From Actinophytocola oryzae (GTDB lineage Bacteria > Actinomycetota > Actinomycetes > Mycobacteriales > Pseudonocardiaceae): DNA of 64,000 nt. The position numbers and the translations under genes were made by a program. This document shows positions 23,319 through 32,086 of this stretch, piece by piece. The notes beneath the pieces were generated by a model that searched no databases, was not told the DNA's origin, and saw only the letters and a list, made by a program, of their open reading frames with translations. Position 1 is the stretch's first letter. Each line of letters starts with the position of its first letter. The stretch is from assembly GCF_004364325.1 (NCBI RefSeq), contig NZ_SOCP01000001.1:682001-746000 (forward strand), in the 5' to 3' direction.

Positions 23319-24527
23319 TCAGGTCAGGACGTCCGACTCGGCCAGCTCGGTGATCTCGTTGTCCGACAGGCCCAGCAGTTCGGTGAGCACCTCGCGGGTG
23401 TGCTCGCCGAGCAGGGGAGCGGGCCGGTGCAGCCCGCCGGGGGTCACGGAAAGCCGGAACGGCGGTGCGCCGTACAGGGTGGTGCCCATCTCGCGATGGC
23501 GCAGGTACTGCCAGTGCTCGCGGTGTGCCAGCTGCGGGTCGTGGCGCACGAGGGCCTCGGTGTCCCGCACGACACCCGCCGGGATGCCGCGTCCCTGCAG
23601 CACGGCCATCGCGTCCTCGGCGCGCCAGGTGGCGAGGCGTTTCTGTACGGCGGCGTCGACCTCGGCCGCCGCCGCCCGCCGACCCGCCTCGTCCGTCCAC
23701 TGTGGCGGGGCGCCCAGCGCCAGCTCCTCGGCCAGCGCGCGCCACTCCGCGTCCGTGCGTACGGCGACGGCGAGCCACTCGTCCTCGCCCGCGCACCGGT
23801 AGATGCCGTGCGGACACCACGTGGGGTCGGTGTTGCCGCGTGCCGGCGGGTCGACGCCGTTGACGGTCCACTCCATGATGGACGGTGCGATCGCCGCGAT
23901 CGTCGGTTCGGTCTGGGCGATGTCGATGAGCTGGCCCTCGCCGGTGCGCCGCACGTGGCGCAGTGCCGCGAGCACGGCGAACGCCGCATGGCACGGGTTG
24001 GGCACGTGGTCGGGGTAGTTGGTGCCGGTGCCGACGGGGTAGCGGTCGGGCAGGCCCGTGAGGTGGGTGAGGCCGATCAGCGCGGTGATCGTGAGGCCGT
24101 AGCCGAGGTTGTCCTTCTCGGGGCCGGTGGCGCCCTGCATGGACATCGACAGGTAGACCACCCTGGGGTTGACCGCGCGCACCTGCTCGTAGCCGAGGCC
24201 GAAGCGGTCCATCACCCCCGGCCGGAAGTTGTTGGCCACGACGTCCGCGGTGGCCGTGAGCCGCCGCGCCAACTCTTGGCCTCGGTAGTCCTTGAGGTTG
24301 AGGGTGATGCCGCGCTTGCTGGTGTTGCGCTCGGCGAAGTAGCCGCTGCGGTCGACACCGCGGACCCCGCCCGCGAACGGCGCGCCGACGCGGAGGCTGT
24401 CGAGGTGTTTCGCGCTCTCCACCTTGATGACGTCCGCGCCGTGGTCGGCGAGGAGCTTCGTGGTGAACGAGCCCGCGCCGACCCACGTGAAGTCGAGCAC
24501 CCGCACTCCCGCCAGCGGCCCGGTCAC
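23319..24527 (-). CDS. CaiB/BaiF family CoA-transferase 1
   Basis: 402 residues, normal length for class III CoA-transferases, which move CoA between carboxylic acids through an enzyme-bound Asp anhydride. Motifs: GVRVLDFTWVGAGSF, ADVIKVES, SKRGITLNLKDYRG, MSMQGATGPEKD and YPDHVPNPCHAAFAVLAAL, where the Asp is the expected catalytic residue. GTG 24527 overlaps the second CoA-transferase (GTGA), so the two are probably made in equal amounts and may form a heteromer. Provides the CoA thioester needed by the hydratase and thiolase-fold enzymes. Confidence 0.92.
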   Translation of the reverse strand: MTGPLAGVRVLDFTWVGAGSFTTKLLADHGADVIKVESAKHLDSLRVGAPFAGGVRGVDRSGYFAERNTSKRGITLNLKDYRGQELARRLTATADVVANNFRPGVMDRFGLGYEQVRAVNPRVVYLSMSMQGATGPEKDNLGYGLTITALIGLTHLTGLPDRYPVGTGTNYPDHVPNPCHAAFAVLAALRHVRRTGEGQLIDIAQTEPTIAAIAPSIMEWTVNGVDPPARGNTDPTWCPHGIYRCAGEDEWLAVAVRTDAEWRALAEELALGAPPQWTDEAGRRAAAAEVDAAVQKRLATWRAEDAMAVLQGRGIPAGVVRDTEALVRHDPQLAHREHWQYLRHREMGTTLYGAPPFRLSVTPGGLHRPAPLLGEHTREVLTELLGLSDNEITELAESDVLT

Positions 24528-25690
24528 GCCGCACCGCCGACCGTCAGCTCCGCGCGGACCTTCGCCGTGTGCTCACCGGGTGCGGGCACGCCGCCCCGGC
24601 TGTGCCACGGCGTCGCGCCGAGCACGTAGGGCGGTCCAGGTGCGAGCATCTCCAGCCCCGACGCCGTGACGGTCGTGCGCAGGAAGTCCCGGTGGCGCAG
24701 CTGTTCACTCGCGGCCACGTCCGCGGCCGTGTTCACCGGGCACAGCGGGATGCCGAGACCCTGCGCGTCCCGGTACAGCCCGATCCGGTCGCGGGACGCG
24801 GCGAACGCGCCGAACACGGTGCCGAACGTCTCCTTGGCCTCGGACGTCTCCAGGTAGGCGCGGTCGGTCCACTGTGGAGCGGCGAGGTCCGCCGCGCCAG
24901 GCACGCCTTCGGCGGAGAGCCATTCGACGAGCCGGTCCCAGAACCGGCCGGACGCGATGCCGCCGACGTAGAGGTAGACGTAGCCGTCGGTGCACGGGTA
25001 CAGGCCGGTGCCTGCGTGGCGTTGCATCCCGTCCGGCCTGCCACGCACGATGCCTTCCAGGTCGAGGTACTGGGGCGCGTTCTCCAGCGCCATCGACACG
25101 CACTCCTGGATCGCGACGTCGACGTGCTGGCCGGTGCCGGTGCTCTCGGCGTGCAGCACGGCCATCATCGAGGCGACGGCGGCGAACAGGTTCGCCATCA
25201 CGAGCGCCTGGTTCGCGGGCGGCCGTACCGGCGGCCCGTCGGCGTACCCGCCGAGCGACAGCAGCCCGCCCAGCGCCAGGCACACGAGGTCGGTGCCCGC
25301 GAACCCCGCGAACGGGCCGGTGCGGCCGAACGGCGTGATGCTGGTGACGACCAGGCCGGGGTTCGCGTGACACAGCTCGGCAGGCCCGAGTCCTGCGGCC
25401 TCGAGTTCGCCCGGGGTGGTGCTCTCCACGAACAGGTCCGCCGTGGCGAGCAGTCCTCGAAGGAAGTCCCGACCGCCGGTGACGCTGTACTTGCCCGCGT
25501 TCTCGTAGGCGAAACGCAGGCTCTCACCCGTGGCGTCCGCGAGCGGTGGCTCCGTGCGGCCCGGCGCGCCACCCGGCGGCTCCACGAGGAACACGTCGGC
25601 GCCGAGGTCGGCGAACAGCCTGCCGCAGTAGCCACCCACGGGACCGGCCAGCTCGACGACCCGCAGACCGGCCAGCGCGGCGGCGGTCAC
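24524..25690 (-). CDS. CaiB/BaiF family CoA-transferase 2
   Basis: 388 residues with the class III fold (GLRVVELAGPVGGYCGRLF, ADVFLVEPP, GKYSVTGGRDFLRG, ITPFGRTGPFAGF, TGTGQHVDVAIQE). The region that normally holds the catalytic Asp reads RPPANQALVMANLFAAVASM, with no obvious Asp at the usual place, so it may be a non-catalytic partner of CoA-transferase 1. The N-terminus lacks the usual loop-length of stand-alone enzymes. GTG 25690 overlaps the DUF35 stop. Confidence 0.88.
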   Translation of the reverse strand: MTAAALAGLRVVELAGPVGGYCGRLFADLGADVFLVEPPGGAPGRTEPPLADATGESLRFAYENAGKYSVTGGRDFLRGLLATADLFVESTTPGELEAAGLGPAELCHANPGLVVTSITPFGRTGPFAGFAGTDLVCLALGGLLSLGGYADGPPVRPPANQALVMANLFAAVASMMAVLHAESTGTGQHVDVAIQECVSMALENAPQYLDLEGIVRGRPDGMQRHAGTGLYPCTDGYVYLYVGGIASGRFWDRLVEWLSAEGVPGAADLAAPQWTDRAYLETSEAKETFGTVFGAFAASRDRIGLYRDAQGLGIPLCPVNTAADVAASEQLRHRDFLRTTVTASGLEMLAPGPPYVLGATPWHSRGGVPAPGEHTAKVRAELTVGGAA

Positions 25691-26103
25691 GACGGATCCT
25701 CGTGGCGGAACTGGTGGATGGTCACGCCCGGCGCTACCTCGGTGAAGGTCACCTGGACCGCGTCGCCGACCCGGACCTCGCCAGGCGGCACACCGACCAC
25801 ATTGGACAGCAGGTGCGGTCCCTCGGCCAGCTCGACGATCGAGACGTTGTACGGGACCTCGGTCGCGAAGGCCTTGTTGTAGACCTGGTGGAAGACGACC
25901 GTCGAGAACACGGTCCCGCGCCCCGACAACGCCTCCCACTCGTAGTCCGACGACAGGCACTGCGGGCAGACGGTCGCGATCGGGTTGCGCAGGTGCCCGC
26001 ACGCGGTGCACCGCTGGAGCCGGAGCGCGCCGTCGGCGAGGCCGTCCCAGAACGGGCGGCTGAGGTCGGTCGGGGTGGGCAGTGGCCTGGTCATCCCGGT
26101 CAC
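25687..26103 (-). CDS. Zn-ribbon OB-fold protein (DUF35) partner of the thiolase-like protein
   Basis: 138 residues from GTG 26103 (GTGA overlap with the thiolase-like gene); ATG 26094 is an alternative. A rubredoxin-like zinc ribbon (CTACGHLRNPIATVCPQC) precedes an OB fold (GTVFSTVVFHQVYN, VGDAVQVTFTEVAPG). DUF35 proteins act as obligate partners of thiolase-fold enzymes, for example in the Ltp2-type retro-aldolase of steroid side-chain degradation and in archaeal HMG-CoA synthesis, where they bind the acyl-CoA. The adjacent gene supplies the matching thiolase-fold subunit. Confidence 0.9.
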   Translation of the reverse strand: MTGMTRPLPTPTDLSRPFWDGLADGALRLQRCTACGHLRNPIATVCPQCLSSDYEWEALSGRGTVFSTVVFHQVYNKAFATEVPYNVSIVELAEGPHLLSNVVGVPPGEVRVGDAVQVTFTEVAPGVTIHQFRHEDPS

Positions 26104-27239
26104 CGCCCCGGGGTGAGGACGAGGGCGTTGGCGTTGTTGAGCGCCATGCCGCGACCGGTCACCAGGCACACCTCGGCGTTCTCGACCTGCCGCGGCCCGC
26201 ACTCGCCTCGGATCTGGCGCACGCCTTCGACGATGTGCAGCCAACCCTCCATGTAGGACTCCGACAGGTTGCCGCCCGCCGTGTTGACCGGCAGCTCGCC
26301 GCCGAGCTGGATGCGCCCGCCCTCGACGAACGACCCGCTCTCACCCGGCTTGCAGAAACCGCCGTGTTCCAGCCACAGCAGGACACTCATCGTGAAGTTG
26401 TCGTAGAGCTGGGCCACGTCCACGTCCTCCGGGCCGATGCCGGCCATGGCGTAGGCGTTGTGCACCGCCGTGCGCTGGTGCGGCAGCGTGAGCCAGTCCG
26501 GGTTGCCGATGGTCTGGTTGGTGTGCGCCTGCCCCATGCCCGCGATCCGCACCGGAGGCCGGCGCAGGTCCTTCGCCTTGTCCGCGGCCGTCACGATGAC
26601 GCACACGCCGCCGTCGGAGATCAGGCAGCAGTCGAGCAGGTGGAACGGCTCGACGATCCAGCGTGAGGCCTGGTGGCCGGCGACCGTGATGGGTTCGCGC
26701 ATCACCGCGTTCGGGTTGAGCGAGGCGTGGTAGCGGCAGGCGACGGCCACCTCGCCGAGCTGTTCGCTGGTCGTGCCGTAGACGGCCATGTGCCGGCTCG
26801 CGGTGAGCGCGCTGTTCGCCGCCGCGGCGAACATGCCCCAGATGCCCCACGAGTCACCCCAGCCGGACGCGCGGTCGAACCGGCTGCCGCCCGTGCGTGC
26901 CGCGTCGCCGAAGACACACGCGACAGTCGTGGCGAGGCCCGCCTTGATCTGCGCCGCGGCCATCTGCACCAGGCCGCCCGCGGTGGCGCCCCCCATGGTC
27001 ATACTGCCGGTGACGAGTGGGTTGACGCCCAGCTCCTCCCCGAGCCGCAGGAAGTTCAGCGCGCCCTCGGGTGCGGTGGTGCCGGGGAAGGTCAGCAGGC
27101 CGTCCAGGTCCGATTTGGACAGTCCGGCGTCGTCGAGCGCGGCCTTCACCGCGTCGACGGCGAGTGACAGCGACGTCGAGCCGGGGAGCTTGCCCTGCGG
27201 CGTGGCGCCGACCCCGACGATCGCGACGTCCGTGGTCAT
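26100..27239 (-). CDS. Thiolase-fold protein, SCP-x/Ltp2 type, probable acyl-CoA retro-aldolase
   Basis: 379 residues. Thiolase fold with AIVGVGATPQGKLPG, DGLLTFPG, GDAARTGG and NTAGGNLSESYMEG. The position of the thiolase nucleophile is MTMGGATAGG with no Cys, so Claisen chemistry through an acyl-enzyme is excluded. Tyr279 (QLYDNF) and Tyr329 (SESYMEG), 50 residues apart, sit where Ltp2-type aldol-lyases carry their catalytic tyrosines. With DUF35 next door, retro-aldol cleavage of a beta-hydroxyacyl-CoA made by the enoyl-CoA hydratase upstream is the best inference. ATG 27239 has GGGAGA. Confidence 0.87.
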   Translation of the reverse strand: MTTDVAIVGVGATPQGKLPGSTSLSLAVDAVKAALDDAGLSKSDLDGLLTFPGTTAPEGALNFLRLGEELGVNPLVTGSMTMGGATAGGLVQMAAAQIKAGLATTVACVFGDAARTGGSRFDRASGWGDSWGIWGMFAAAANSALTASRHMAVYGTTSEQLGEVAVACRYHASLNPNAVMREPITVAGHQASRWIVEPFHLLDCCLISDGGVCVIVTAADKAKDLRRPPVRIAGMGQAHTNQTIGNPDWLTLPHQRTAVHNAYAMAGIGPEDVDVAQLYDNFTMSVLLWLEHGGFCKPGESGSFVEGGRIQLGGELPVNTAGGNLSESYMEGWLHIVEGVRQIRGECGPRQVENAEVCLVTGRGMALNNANALVLTPGR

Positions 27240-27249
27240 GTTTCTCCCT

Positions 27250-28029
27250 TCAGCGTCCGGTGAAGCGGGCGGGCCTGCCCTCGGTGAACGCGGCGCGGCC
27301 CTCCGCGCGGTCGTCCGTCTCGCGGATGAGCCCGAAGGCCGCGTGCTCCAGTCGCATGGCGACCTCCAGCGGAGCGTCCAGTCCTCTGTGGACCAGTTGC
27401 TTGATCGCACGCACGGACAGCGGCGCGTTGGCCGCGATGCGTGTGGCGATCGCAAGCGCCCGTGGCAGCAGCTCCTTGCCGGGCAGCACCTCGCTGACGA
27501 GGCCGGCCCGCAGTGCGTGGTCCGCGCCGATCCGGTCGCCGGTGAGCAGCATCTGCATCGCGAGGGACTGGCCGACGGCGCGGGGGAGGCGTTGGGTGCC
27601 GCCCGCGCCGGGGATGCTGCCGACCCGGACCTCGGACAGCCCGAACGAGGCGTTGCCCGACGCGAGCCGGATGTCGCAGGCGAGCGCGATCTCCATGCCG
27701 CCGCCGATGGCGTAGCCGTTGACGGCTGCGATGAGCGGGATGCCCGCCTCGTCGAGACCGGCGAGCAGGTGGTCGGATCCGTTGCCGCCGAACAGGTCCG
27801 CGGCGAACGCGTGGTCCGGCTTCGGGGTGGCGGTGAGGTCGGAGCCCGTGCAGAAGGCCCTCGTGCCCGCCCCGGTGATCACCGCGACCCTGATGTCCCG
27901 GTCGGTGGCGAGCCTTTCCCACGCCCGCTTCAGCTCCGCACGCATCGGCCGGTCGATCGAGTTGTGCTTCTCCGGCCGGTTGAGGGTGAGTACGGCGACC
28001 CCTTCGTCAACCTCCATGTCGACCGGCAT
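27250..28029 (-). CDS. Enoyl-CoA hydratase/isomerase (crotonase family)
   Basis: 259 residues, the standard length. Oxyanion-hole segments FCTGSDL and NGYAIGGGMEIAL, and both catalytic glutamates of hydratases: GGGMEIALACD and FGLSEVRVGSIPGAGGTQRLPR. So it can add water across an enoyl-CoA double bond. The product, a beta-hydroxyacyl-CoA, is a logical substrate for the thiolase-fold/DUF35 aldol lyase encoded 10 bp downstream. Operator-like site C lies about 33 bp upstream, inside the end of the preceding gene, so this may begin a sub-operon. Confidence 0.92.
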   Translation of the reverse strand: MPVDMEVDEGVAVLTLNRPEKHNSIDRPMRAELKRAWERLATDRDIRVAVITGAGTRAFCTGSDLTATPKPDHAFAADLFGGNGSDHLLAGLDEAGIPLIAAVNGYAIGGGMEIALACDIRLASGNASFGLSEVRVGSIPGAGGTQRLPRAVGQSLAMQMLLTGDRIGADHALRAGLVSEVLPGKELLPRALAIATRIAANAPLSVRAIKQLVHRGLDAPLEVAMRLEHAAFGLIRETDDRAEGRAAFTEGRPARFTGR

Positions 28030-28044
28030 CGCTCACCACCCCTT

Positions 28045-29286
28045 TCACAACTTGACTGTACTGCATTGATCCATGCGATCAATGTATGTGTCGAGTGTGC
28101 CGTCGGCCACGAACTCCCTTGCGGAGCGCCATTTCCCGGCGACCTCGACGGCGCTCGCGGTCACCGGCAGCTCCGCGATGTCGACCCCGCGAGTGGTGCC
28201 GTCCGCGTACTCGGCGAGCACGGTGCGTGCCTCCGCGTCCTCCGGCCGCCACCTGGGTGAGAGGTCGACACGCACGTGGTCCATCGCCTTGCGCACCAAC
28301 GGGTCCGCGACGCGCTCCTCGGTGAGGTCGCCGAGTGCGGGGCCACCGTCGCGCAGCACGCACGCGAGTGCGTACCTCAGGCTCAGCAACGCCTCGTCCA
28401 CCGTCGCGGGCACGTCGAACCGGCTGCCCTCCGACGCGGCCGGGACACCGACCACGGTGAACCGACGCACCACTCCGTGTCGTGCCAGCTCGTGCGCGGC
28501 GCGGACCACCCTCTGCTGGTCGACGTGGCCGGGGACGAGCTTGGTGCGGACTGCCGAGCCGAGTCGGATGGGTTGGTGCAGCAGGGTTTCCAGGTCGTCG
28601 AACCCGGCGCGGGACAGACCGGCGAACGCCTCGCCGAAGCCCTGCCGTGACTCGAGCACGTCGGTGGCGCCGTGGTAGCCACCCTCGGCGAGGCGCGCGG
28701 CGACGAGGCCGTCGCGTGCCGCGTTGCCCGCGTGCGTCAGGGCCGCCGTGGTGCCGTGGTTCGCGATCAGCCCACCGGCCGACGACGCCGCCACGGCGAG
28801 TGTCGCGGTGACCCGGGCCTGGTCGTGTCCGAACAGTACGGCGCACGCGACGGCGGCCGCGACCGTGCCGAACACCGACGTGCCCGCGAAGCCGCGCTCC
28901 GCCTCCCGGTACCGGGAGGCACGCCACAGCGCGGACGCGGCGTGGACCCCGATCGCGAACGCGTCGAGCCCGGCGGTCCCCGGCTCGTCCGTGCCCGCCG
29001 CCGCGCACAGCGCACCCCACACCGGCGCCCCGGCCGCGCCGAACGCCGCGGTGTCGTCCATGCCGGACGCGCCCGCGAGTGCCGAGGTGCGCCAGGCGAG
29101 CCACGGCCCGTGGGCAGTGCCCAGCTCGTCCGCGAACGCCCCGATCGTGGCGCCGGACGGGGTGTGGGTGCCTGCCGCCGCCGCGCACAGCGTGTCAAGG
29201 CGGGACAGCTCGGCGACCGCACGGGACTCGTCCGGCACCGGCCCTGCCGCCGCGACGAAGTCGCTCAGGATGCCTGTCGCCGCCAC
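28045..29286 (-). CDS. MmgE/PrpD family protein 2, catalytic residues lost
   Basis: 413 residues, the shortest of the five paralogues. Fold markers remain (SDFVAAAGPVPDE, GLIANHGTTAALTHAGNAA, LRYALACVLRDGG), but active-site motifs are gone: the HALDFDD...HP region reads SGMDDTAAFGAAGAPVWG, the RGWHSTGT histidine is RGFAGTSVFG, and the GTMxK lysine is GTTAAL. It is therefore probably a pseudoenzyme or structural partner of an active paralogue; the neighbouring paralogue 3 overlaps its start by 22 bp. GTG 29286 follows GAAGGGAG. The last codons contain operator-like site C. Confidence 0.85.
   Translation of the reverse strand: MAATGILSDFVAAAGPVPDESRAVAELSRLDTLCAAAAGTHTPSGATIGAFADELGTAHGPWLAWRTSALAGASGMDDTAAFGAAGAPVWGALCAAAGTDEPGTAGLDAFAIGVHAASALWRASRYREAERGFAGTSVFGTVAAAVACAVLFGHDQARVTATLAVAASSAGGLIANHGTTAALTHAGNAARDGLVAARLAEGGYHGATDVLESRQGFGEAFAGLSRAGFDDLETLLHQPIRLGSAVRTKLVPGHVDQQRVVRAAHELARHGVVRRFTVVGVPAASEGSRFDVPATVDEALLSLRYALACVLRDGGPALGDLTEERVADPLVRKAMDHVRVDLSPRWRPEDAEARTVLAEYADGTTRGVDIAELPVTASAVEVAGKWRSAREFVADGTLDTYIDRMDQCSTVKL
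28062..28087. promoter_or_regulatory. Operator-like site C (ATCAAYGTWK family), ahead of the enoyl-CoA hydratase gene
   Basis: Plus strand TGCATTGATC-CATGC-GATCAATGTAT: perfect 8-base arms CATTGATC/GATCAATG with a 5-base spacer. ATCAATGTAT differs from the site A/B half ATCAACGTAT at one base. It sits inside the last codons of MmgE/PrpD 2, 33 bp before the hydratase start. Confidence 0.6.
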
Positions 29287-30647
29287 GTGCCGCTCCCTTC
29301 CACGGTCGCGATGGCCGTCCGCACGTCCGGTGTGGACTCGACCGCACGCCACGCCTTCTCCGCAGCCGCGACGGACTCGGCGGGCAGTGAACGGCGCGCG
29401 TTGTCCCGGAACTTGCCGAGCAGCTGGTCCTCGGGGAGCGGCGCCTTGGGGCCACCGACGAGATCGGACCTCGGGACCGACGCGGTCAGCTCCCGGCCGT
29501 CGCGAAGGCGCACGGTGATCGGGTTGCCGCGTCGCTTGTGGGCGCCGCTCGTGGTCCAGCGGGACACCACCTCGCCCCGCACCTTCTCCATCGCCGCCAC
29601 GACCGGCGGGTCGGCCCACCGCTCGTCGCGGAAGTCGTCGACGCCGAGCCCGCCGCGGACCAGCACGGCGGCGAGCGCGTAGCGGATGCTGAACTTGGCC
29701 TCACACCCGTCGGCGGGCGACGGATAACGCAGCACCGGCGAGGTCTCGGTCATTCCGTGCACGACCACCTCGTCGACGTCGTCGGCGCCGATGCCGTGCG
29801 TGCGGACGAGGTCCAGCAACGCCGACACGGCACTGTGGTTGGACCCGCAGCACGGGAACCGCTTGACGAACAAAGTCCGCGCGGCACGGAACGGGGCGCC
29901 GAGCCTCGCGACGAGCGCGTCCGCGTCCAGTGCCCGGTGCCCGACGAAGCTCTCGAGGAAACCGCCCCGGGCCTCGAACACCGCCGGTGAGCCGGTCGCG
30001 CCCTGCCGGGCCAGGAGCCCCGCCACCACGGCGTTGCGTGCGGCCTGACCGGCGTGCAGCGGCTTCACCATCGTCCCGGTGGCCCTGCCCAGTCCGGCGG
30101 CCTCCGTGGCCGCGATGGCCAGCGCCGCCACGGTCTGCTCGACGGACAGCCCGAGCAGCCTGGCGACCCCGCAGGTCGCGCCGAGCACACCGAACACCGG
30201 CGTCGAGTGGAAGCAGCGGTCATACTGGTCGTAGCCGCCGCACAGGGCGGCGGCGACCTCGAACCCGAGGCAGTGCGCGACGCAGAGGTCCCGCCCGGAC
30301 GCTGCCGTCCCGAGGTGCTCGGCGACCGCCAGCAGGGCGGGCACCAGCGGCGCACTCGGGTGCCCGTAGCCACCCATGTCGTCGAAGTCGTCGCTGTGCG
30401 CGAACGTCCCGTTGGCGTACGCCGCGCTCGCCGCGTCCGTCCGGTACCCGGCCCCCAGGACGGTGCACCGCGCCGGACCCGCCGTCGCACGCACGTGCTC
30501 GCCGACGATCCGGCCCTGCGGTGACGTCGCGCCCGCGAGTGCCGCGCCGACCGTGTCGAACACCGACCGCGCCACGACGTCGAGGTCCTCGGCAGGCACG
30601 TCCCGGGTGGACACCACGAACTCGGCGATGCCGGCCGCGAGCGTCAT
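29265..30647 (-). CDS. MmgE/PrpD family protein 3
   Basis: 460 residues with an intact active-site set: AHSDDFDDMGGYGHPSAP, CFHSTPVFGVLG and GTMVKPLHAGQAARN with the Lys. The lid region carries FVKRFPCCGSNHS, a cysteine-containing variant of the usual KPYPCCGxxH. A dehydratase or decarboxylase acting on a citrate-like acid. ATG 30647 overlaps the stop of paralogue 4 (ATGA) and its 3' end overlaps paralogue 2, so the three are probably made together. Confidence 0.9.
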   Translation of the reverse strand: MTLAAGIAEFVVSTRDVPAEDLDVVARSVFDTVGAALAGATSPQGRIVGEHVRATAGPARCTVLGAGYRTDAASAAYANGTFAHSDDFDDMGGYGHPSAPLVPALLAVAEHLGTAASGRDLCVAHCLGFEVAAALCGGYDQYDRCFHSTPVFGVLGATCGVARLLGLSVEQTVAALAIAATEAAGLGRATGTMVKPLHAGQAARNAVVAGLLARQGATGSPAVFEARGGFLESFVGHRALDADALVARLGAPFRAARTLFVKRFPCCGSNHSAVSALLDLVRTHGIGADDVDEVVVHGMTETSPVLRYPSPADGCEAKFSIRYALAAVLVRGGLGVDDFRDERWADPPVVAAMEKVRGEVVSRWTTSGAHKRRGNPITVRLRDGRELTASVPRSDLVGGPKAPLPEDQLLGKFRDNARRSLPAESVAAAEKAWRAVESTPDVRTAIATVEGSGTWRRQAS

Positions 30648-32086
30648 GCCGGCACCTCCGCGGTGCCGAACAGCCCGTCCTCCAGCCAGGTCCGCGCCCG
30701 GCCGCGCACGAGCAGCGAGAGCAGCACGCGGACATCGTCGACCTCGTCGAGCCCCTCGACCAGCTCGGCGGCGGCCAGCCGGTCGTGCCTCGGCATCCCG
30801 GCGTGGTCCCAGCAGGTGTCGAACTTCTCGCGCAGCTCGTGGTCGTGCAGCGGGCGGCTCGGCGACCCCGGCGCGTTGTCCACGCGGTGGCGCGCGGTCC
30901 GTCCGTCGGCCAGCTCGACCCGGACCTCGACGAACCCCCGGCTGCCCGCACTGCCCCTGCGGCCCTCCGGGTCGCCTGGCGCGCACTCCGGGTCCTCCAC
31001 CGCCGACACCGAGTCCAGCAGCGCCTGCACGGCCGGGCGGCGGACGGCCTCGTCGGTGAACGCGCCGAGCCCGTAGTCGCCGTCGTGGATGCCGACCGCG
31101 AGGACATACTCCATGCTGAACTTGCCCTCCAGCCCGGTCGTCGGCCGGTGGCAGGGGAGCGGGCGCATCGAGCCGGGCGGCACGTGCGCGGACACCGACA
31201 CGACGTCGGAGCCACCCAGGACGCCCTCGGCACGCAGGTGCGTCACCGCGTCGATCGCCCGGTGCAGTGCGTAGCAGCACGAGTACCGCTTGAACGTCAC
31301 GCCGGGGGAGAGGAGCGTGTACGGGTCGCCGAGCGAGGTGAGCAACTCGTCGGGGTCGGAGACCTCCGTGCCGTACACGCCGAAGAACCCGCCGGGCCCG
31401 GTCAGCGCGTGGTCGGCGCCGGTGAGGCCGCGTTCGGCCAGTAGCGCCGCCGTCAGGCCCGCCGCGGCGGCCCAGCCGCTGTGCAGTGACTTGGTCATGG
31501 TGCCGAACCCGACCCGCAGCCCGCTCGACATCGACGTCGAGACGGCCAGCGCGTGCCGTGCCCGCGCACTGTCCAGCCCGAGCAGGTTCGACACCGCGGC
31601 GGCGGCCCCGAACACGCCGATCGTGCCCGTCGAGTGCCAGCCGCGGTTGTAGTGGTCCTGGCCGATGGCCTTGCCCATCTTCGTGGCGACCTCGTGGCCG
31701 ACCACGTAGGCACGCAGCAGGTCGATGCCGCGGCGCGGCACCTGGCCCGCCGTGGCGAGGAGCGCCGGGAGGATGACCGAGCTGGGGTGCCCCGGCATGA
31801 GCGAGACGGTGTCGTCGAAGTCCAGGGCGTGCGCGAGCGTGCCGTTGGCGATGGCCGCCCGCTCCGGGCCGGTCAGCAGGTCGGTGCCGATCACCACCTG
31901 GCTGCCGGGCCCCGGGTCGCGCATGGCGGACAGCACCGGCCCGGCGAGGTCGCTGTGCCCCGCGGCGAACATCGCGGCGAGCGTGTCGAGCACGGCGCGT
32001 TTGGCCTGCGCGAGCACACCGTCCGGGAACGAGTCGGCCGTCGTGTCGGCGACGAACGCCGCCAGCCGTTCCTCAACATCGGTCAT
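30644..32086 (-). CDS. MmgE/PrpD family protein 4
   Basis: 480 residues, the longest paralogue. Active-site blocks are intact: AHALDFDDTVSLMPGHPSS, RGWHSTGTIGVFG, GTMTKSLHSGWAA and the lid FKRYSCCYALHRA. An insertion of about 25 residues rich in Gly/Arg (CAPGDPEGRRGSAGSRG) near residue 390 is not in the other copies. Overlaps the tctB stop by ATGA, placing a dehydratase-fold enzyme under direct translational coupling to the transporter. Confidence 0.9.
   Translation of the reverse strand: MTDVEERLAAFVADTTADSFPDGVLAQAKRAVLDTLAAMFAAGHSDLAGPVLSAMRDPGPGSQVVIGTDLLTGPERAAIANGTLAHALDFDDTVSLMPGHPSSVILPALLATAGQVPRRGIDLLRAYVVGHEVATKMGKAIGQDHYNRGWHSTGTIGVFGAAAAVSNLLGLDSARARHALAVSTSMSSGLRVGFGTMTKSLHSGWAAAAGLTAALLAERGLTGADHALTGPGGFFGVYGTEVSDPDELLTSLGDPYTLLSPGVTFKRYSCCYALHRAIDAVTHLRAEGVLGGSDVVSVSAHVPPGSMRPLPCHRPTTGLEGKFSMEYVLAVGIHDGDYGLGAFTDEAVRRPAVQALLDSVSAVEDPECAPGDPEGRRGSAGSRGFVEVRVELADGRTARHRVDNAPGSPSRPLHDHELREKFDTCWDHAGMPRHDRLAAAELVEGLDEVDDVRVLLSLLVRGRARTWLEDGLFGTAEVPA

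Noticed and set aside
21795..24629. A 944-codon plus-strand reading frame opposite the MmgE/PrpD 1, TcuA-like and CoA-transferase genes
   Set aside because: Low-complexity Arg/Val/His-rich composition and no motif; caused by GC-biased third positions of the minus-strand genes.
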